From Chloroflexota bacterium (lineage in GTDB: Bacteria; Chloroflexota; Anaerolineae; Aggregatilineales; Ch27): DNA of 64,000 nucleotides. Every line of letters starts with the position of its first letter. Within the stretch, counting starts at the first letter, position 1. Below the pieces are notes generated by a model that did not search any database, was not told the origin of the DNA, and saw only the letters and a list, made by a program, of their open reading frames with translations. The position numbers were made by a program, and so were the translations under genes. Location of the stretch: positions 33,527 through 97,526 of the forward strand of contig JAIOAT010000009.1 in NCBI GenBank assembly GCA_019873685.1. The letters run 5' to 3'. Shown here in pieces: positions 60,789 to 64,000 of the stretch.

Positions 60789-60830
60789 GCGACCGGCGTC
60801 GGCCAGCGGAAAACGGCCGACGCCGGTCGC
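60789..60830. terminator. Bidirectional hairpin between convergent genes
   Basis: 16-bp perfect stem GCGACCGGCGTCGGCC / GGCCGACGCCGGTCGC with a 10-base loop, filling the 64-base gap between the GH3 gene and the convergent DUF1638 gene. There is no T-run on either side. Confidence 0.6.
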
Positions 60831-60836
60831 AGCAGG

Positions 60837-61577
60837 TCAGCTTTCCGGCACAGCCTCCATCACGCCATCCGTGTAGGACTGCTGGATGACGTGCCCCGGC
60901 GGCACAACCAGAAAATCAGCGGGGTCCCACTGGCCGTTGACCAGCGCCGCCAGCAGGCGGCGGTTCCCTTCCTTGCGCTCAAAAATCCAGCCCTCGGCCT
61001 CCGCCTTGGCGCGGGCCATGTGCTCGTAAGGCGCCGGATCGCCCAGGCCCGTATCGATGAAAACGGCGCGGGTGTAATGGCGCGACCAGCGGCGCATCTC
61101 CTCCACCAGCATATCGGCCATCTCCTGCCCGTACTTTTCCACATAAGCCGCGTACTGATCCTCGTCGAGAGTCATATCGACCGCGCCGAGGGCCGTCGAT
61201 TTGCCGTCGGAGCGCTCCAGGTAATCGACGCTGTACCAGTACGTACCGGGATGGGCGTTGAACTCCTCCTGGTAGCGCTCCCGCGAGCCAAGGTAGAGGG
61301 TGATGCAATCGTGGGCGCGCGGGATGACCAGCGGCGTGTGGCGGGCGGCCAGCCCGACGGTAGAGGTGCCGCACAGACCATAGACCAGCAGGATGGCGTC
61401 GCATTCGCCCGGCGCGATGGCGTCGATCTGCTCCTGCAGGGTTGCCCGCAGACGGCGCGGGGTGTTGTGCAGGCCCTGCTTGAACAGGCGCACGGAGACG
61501 GTATGCGGCGAGGCGGCGGCGACGGCGTAGATGCTGCGCGCCAGCGCTTCGCAGGTCAGGGCGATGAAATGGCTCAT
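60837..61577 (-). CDS. DUF1638 domain protein
   Basis: 246 residues, cytoplasmic. DUF1638 marks: HFIALTCEALARSIYAVAAASP, AILLVYGLCGTSTVGL, IPRAHDCITLYLGSRERYQEEF and GTYWYSVDYLERS. Family members are often found with corrinoid-dependent methyltransferases and their reactivators; none lies within this window, so its role here is unknown. The ATG at 61577 is the most likely start; an in-frame upstream codon would add 67 residues of spurious sequence. Confidence 0.82.
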   Translation of the reverse strand: MSHFIALTCEALARSIYAVAAASPHTVSVRLFKQGLHNTPRRLRATLQEQIDAIAPGECDAILLVYGLCGTSTVGLAARHTPLVIPRAHDCITLYLGSRERYQEEFNAHPGTYWYSVDYLERSDGKSTALGAVDMTLDEDQYAAYVEKYGQEMADMLVEEMRRWSRHYTRAVFIDTGLGDPAPYEHMARAKAEAEGWIFERKEGNRRLLAALVNGQWDPADFLVVPPGHVIQQSYTDGVMEAVPES

Positions 61578-61831
61578 AGCGGGCGGGCGCTCCTGGGTAT
61601 GGGCTGAACCGGGCGTTGCCGCCAATCTTACCGCTGGCGGGGGGTGGACTTCAACTTGCGGAAGATGGTTCACGCAAAAGAAAACGTTACCGGCGGAACC
61701 ATGTCCAGCGGGGAACCGATGCCCGTGAGCGCCGCTGCGGAGACAGACCGCCCAACGACGGGGAGCGATACGGGCCATCGATCAGATGATCTGGCCGCAG
61801 CGGCCCGGCCGCCCCGCCGGAGAAAGCGAAC

Positions 61832-61861
61832 GCGCTCTCACCCGGTCAACGGTGAGAGCGC
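61832..61861 (-). terminator. Hairpin next to the left copy of the tRNA-end repeat
   Basis: 11-bp perfect stem GCGCTCTCACC / GGTGAGAGCGC with an 8-base loop. Read on the minus strand it follows the short tRNA-Glu 3'-end-like repeat and is followed by GTTCGCTTTC, the arrangement expected of the old terminator of a tRNA gene displaced by an insertion. This link is inference. Confidence 0.5.
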
Positions 61862-61865
61862 TCGC

Positions 61866-61882
61866 TGTACCCCATAGGGGAC
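61866..61882. repeat. Left direct repeat resembling the tRNA-Glu 3' end
   Basis: 17 bases matching 63891-63907 at 16 positions (shared core CCCCATAGGGGAC). Same orientation as the copy at the tRNA 3' end, as for attachment sites. Short, and partly self-complementary, so chance is not excluded. Confidence 0.5.
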
Positions 61883-62480
61883 ACAGAGAGGCAAATCAGT
61901 CCCACGAGTTTCCAGAGCCAGTTAGCGGACATTGCCTTTGCGCTGGCAGCATTCTATGACTTTGAACCATTGTCGGCTAGGCCGGTTTGCTTGCCGACCC
62001 TGATGCAAACGGCTTGCAACAACGAAATCCAGCAACGATATTTCAAGGGAGAGATTCAAACCACCTTTGCTCGCGCACGCTGGGTTTAGGTGTCCCGCAT
62101 CTCGCAGACTGTCCCCCCCCACCCACTAGACCAGAGTAAGAAGCAGCCAGCCCTCGCCCATCTTGCTAGATCGTGAGCTCGCTAGCGATAGGATTCAGGG
62201 CAGCGCGGCAAAGTACCATCAAACTTGCAGCCGAGATCCGATACACATTTACTAGAACTGCATTCCTGTTGAGAATGCTGGGTAACGCTATGGCAGAGTT
62301 TCCTCAATAAATGAGACACGCTTTCAGATTAGTGCATCGGAACGACTGAGACCTACAAGCCACAGCAGGCCAGGGTAAGAATGCACAACCGATCCAACCA
62401 GAGTAGCAGGATCAGTGCAGCTGCAATCTGCTGCGACCGCGTATACTGCACATGAGGTGCAAATATGTTATGTGATGCGC
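61883..62480. other. Gene-free part of the islet
   Basis: About 600 bases in which I see no convincing gene, RNA or repeat. Open frames here are short and without a ribosome site. Composition is intermediate between the main chromosome and the AT-rich gene to the right. Confidence 0.5.
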
Positions 62481-63506
62481 TTAGATGTGTCCCTTGTTCT
62501 CATTCCAATATTGGATTACCCGCAAAGTCAAAGATAAAACAATCTCTGCATCTTTCTCAGAAGGCTGTAAAGCACTTGGTTTGTGAACCGCCAGATTACC
62601 TAGTTTGCGAACTACATCCAGATACGTGTAGAGTTGCTCCGGAAGAGCGCTTATGGCTTTCAATCCACCAATTGCCTCATGTAGGCTTGCAGGATAAGGT
62701 CTAGATTTGTGTTTGTAAATATCCCGCACTACAGATTCCAAAGTTGTTCTGCACCAGGCAATTGCAGTCACTGGATTATGATCGAGATTATGGAGGACAG
62801 TTTGTACATTTCGACCATAGGGGCCCAGATCCGTAGAAAGCAACGATTGAAGGTCTCCCCCAACCGACGATGAAGCCTTCCAACCAGGAATCTCATATAG
62901 TGCTTCGAAAAGATCAACAAATGTGTCTAAGTCATTCGAGGTAATTCGAATCAAGTTGACAGTAGAAACTTTGTCAAAGATTCCCAAAGCCCATTTAGCT
63001 ATGATATTAAACGCCTTTGTACGCTCAATACGTGCAAATTGAGTGCCCAGGGCTGTCAAATCCACACTAGCTGGTTGTAGTAATTGAAGATGTTTAGACA
63101 CATTACTTAGTCCTAGATTTAACCATAGGGTACTGTCTGAGGGCAAGTTGTATGGCCTTGGTTCATAATACCCCGTAAACAACACAACCAAGTAGTCAAA
63201 ATTGACACCAGCATTTCTTGCACGATCTTTTACATGATCGTATACAACAACATCTCCCGGAGAGGCTGCTTTTGGCCACTGACTACGTAGATAGTGTTCT
63301 CCTAGTCGCTGACTAATTGCGCCAACAGCAGACTCGCGAGCAAAGTAGAATTCCAGGAATGAAGAAACTATGACTAGTTGCAGGTCAGTTGCTGCAATAT
63401 CTCCAAATCCCAGCCCAAGAAATCTCCCCGGCCTAATTTCCCTCAGTAATTTGGTTTTCACAACCTGTGGCTGTGGAGAGCCTAGATTTTTTTGTTCGCT
63501 TCTCAT
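62481..63506 (-). CDS. Protein with C-terminal DUF4145-like domain, possible defence gene
   Basis: 341 residues and no signal or membrane span. The last ~110 residues (AIAWCRTTLESVVRDIY, LHEAIGGLKAISALPEQLYTYLDVVRKLGNLAVHKP) match the DUF4145 helical pattern with its RxxGNxAxH core; DUF4145 resembles HEPN-like helices and occurs in restriction and abortive-infection genes. The N-terminal ~220 residues (GFGDIAATDLQLVIVSSFLEFYF; FDYLVVLFTGYYEPRPYNLPSD) are not recognised. ATG 63506 has AAAGGAT upstream; a start at 63563 is possible. AT-rich codons unlike every neighbour indicate recent transfer. Confidence 0.72.
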   Translation of the reverse strand: MRSEQKNLGSPQPQVVKTKLLREIRPGRFLGLGFGDIAATDLQLVIVSSFLEFYFARESAVGAISQRLGEHYLRSQWPKAASPGDVVVYDHVKDRARNAGVNFDYLVVLFTGYYEPRPYNLPSDSTLWLNLGLSNVSKHLQLLQPASVDLTALGTQFARIERTKAFNIIAKWALGIFDKVSTVNLIRITSNDLDTFVDLFEALYEIPGWKASSSVGGDLQSLLSTDLGPYGRNVQTVLHNLDHNPVTAIAWCRTTLESVVRDIYKHKSRPYPASLHEAIGGLKAISALPEQLYTYLDVVRKLGNLAVHKPSALQPSEKDAEIVLSLTLRVIQYWNENKGHI

Positions 63507-63831
63507 GTAGCTATCCTTTGGGCGGTCATCAATGGTTGTTCCGCAATAATCGAATGACTGCAATGCAAATCATGTAAATAGTATAGGCATATAATTTAAG
63601 AATTCAAGGTCTTGATTGTTTTTACTGATATAGGCCATCAATCTCAACCATATTGATGATATGTGAAGTGTACACGTGATGCGATAATCGTAACATTGAA
63701 GCCGTGGTAAACCTGCACGTGGAGGGTAAGAGCAACCAGGCTGAATACCAGTGGCGGATTGAAGCCGCTGAGTGCGGATCGCCGCCTTGCGTTCACGTTT
63801 GAGGCTTGATACGGGAGCCTGGGGAAGCGAA
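63507..63831. other. Non-coding region upstream of the islet gene
   Basis: About 325 bases with no convincing gene. The half next to the islet gene is AT-rich and should hold its promoter (minus strand); the other half, toward the tRNA, returns to higher GC. Confidence 0.45.
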
Positions 63832-63871
63832 AAGCCACGATAAAGGTGCGTCAACACGCGGCTCGTGGCTT
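63832..63871 (-). terminator. Terminator downstream of tRNA-Glu
   Basis: On the minus strand AAGCCACGA pairs with TCGTGGCTT (9 bp, with an inner GCGT/ACGC pairing), followed by TTTTCGCTT, 22 bases after the tRNA 3' end. Confidence 0.7.
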
Positions 63872-63890
63872 GCTCAAGAGGGTATAAGCT

Positions 63891-63907
63891 TGTGCCCCAT
63901 AGGGGAC
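63891..63907. repeat. Right direct repeat at the tRNA-Glu 3' end
   Basis: Overlaps the acceptor 3' strand and part of the T-stem of tRNA-Glu; 16 of 17 bases match 61866-61882. Candidate attachment-site core. Confidence 0.5.
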
Positions 63908-63965
63908 TCGAACCCCTGTTTTGGCCTTGAGAGGGCCACGTCCTGGGCCACTAGACGAATGGGGC
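63893..63965 (-). tRNA. tRNA-Glu (anticodon CTC)
   Basis: Minus-strand cloverleaf: acceptor GCCCCAT / ATGGGGC with discriminator A, D-arm GTC-TAGTGGCCCAG-GAC, anticodon stem TGGCC / GGCCA with loop CTCTCAA giving anticodon CTC (reads GAG, Glu), a 4-base variable loop and T-arm AGGGG-TTCGAGT-CCCCT. The CCA end is not encoded. Confidence 0.95.
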
Positions 63966-64000
63966 CAGCAACGCTTCGCATTGTAGCAGCCGCCCTGTGG

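Larger units (their letters stand above)
61866..63907. mobile_element. Candidate small integrated islet at tRNA-Glu
   Basis: About 2 kb of AT-richer DNA, especially 62440-63700, in an otherwise GC-rich window. It starts at the 3' end of tRNA-Glu and ends at a near-copy of that end in direct orientation. It carries one intact gene of unusual codon use and no integrase or transposase. The geometry (islet on the 3' side of the tRNA) is that of a tRNA-targeted insertion; it may be a satellite, a decayed element or a deletion product. Confidence 0.45.

Noticed and set aside
61644..61877. 77-codon plus-strand open frame left of the islet
   Set aside because: Low-complexity R/T/S-rich translation that runs through a hairpin; no support for coding.
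61866..61882. A second tRNA-Glu gene fragment capable of folding
   Set aside because: Only the last ~17 bases resemble the tRNA; D-arm and anticodon arm are missing, so it is listed only as a repeat.
63570..63857. 95-codon minus-strand open frame between the islet gene and the tRNA
   Set aside because: No ribosome site, no family similarity, and it overlaps the tRNA terminator hairpin.

Overview
The window is a 64 kb piece of a high-GC bacterial chromosome. It most resembles a member of the Chloroflexota, probably Anaerolineae-like. This is inferred from overall content, not from a marker gene: many binding-protein ABC importers for sugars, F420/flavin luciferase-like oxidoreductases, a cupin-type phosphoglucose isomerase, a stressosome, FHA/Ser-Thr-kinase genes, and secreted proteins with simple Sec signals ending in AxAQ. 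The only RNA gene seen is a tRNA-Glu at the right edge.

Layout. (1) 1-4.8 kb: the end of a sugar ABC operon (binding protein, two permeases) followed by a cupin PGI and a 2-hydroxyacid dehydrogenase. (2) 4.9-9.9 kb: a YkoP-like protein, a HpnI-type glycosyltransferase and a convergent HpnK/ChbG-type deacetylase, then a second hydroxyacid dehydrogenase and a DegT-type PLP enzyme. (3) 10-17.7 kb, minus strand: a peptide-type ABC importer, and upstream of it a tightly overlapped five-gene operon (M24 peptidase, Rid-family protein, LLM oxidoreductase, TIGR04076 protein, LLM oxidoreductase). (4) 18-24 kb, plus strand: GntR regulator, ROK kinase, amidotransferase-like protein and a second sugar ABC system. 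(5) 24.1-26.3 kb: a formate dehydrogenase alpha subunit whose in-frame TGA is read here as selenocysteine. (6) 26.6-41.7 kb: a signalling region. A complete stressosome core (RsbR, RsbS, RsbT, RsbX-like) continues into two large hybrid histidine kinases. It is divergent from a three-gene FHA / Ser-Thr-kinase / LysM group, and a small zinc-ribbon FHA gene lies nearby. (7) 41.8-47.1 kb: aldose-epimerase-like protein, secreted subtilase-like protein, a DUF4062-NB-ARC-TPR STAND protein, and a frameshifted LacI remnant. (8) 47.1-57.3 kb, minus strand: a LacI-headed cluster with NamZ (DUF1343), a third sugar ABC system, GNAT, PIG-L deacetylase, ROK kinase, SIS protein and a beta-propeller protein, best read as uptake and breakdown of a cell-wall amino sugar such as MurNAc. 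(9) 57.5-61.6 kb: MsrA, a secreted GH3 glucosidase with a CBM9-like N-terminus, and a DUF1638 protein. (10) 61.9-63.9 kb: a clearly AT-richer islet next to tRNA-Glu, bounded by a short near-direct repeat of the tRNA 3' end and carrying one gene with a C-terminal DUF4145-like domain.

The main theme is carbohydrate, amino-sugar and peptide scavenging by importers whose ATPases are not encoded here. Each of the four binding-protein genes is followed by a strong hairpin before its permeases. The most noteworthy items are the selenocysteine formate dehydrogenase, the stressosome wired to hybrid histidine kinases, the FHA/kinase/LysM surface module, the MurNAc-type cluster with a 20-bp operator palindrome, and the small tRNA-associated islet with a possible defence gene.
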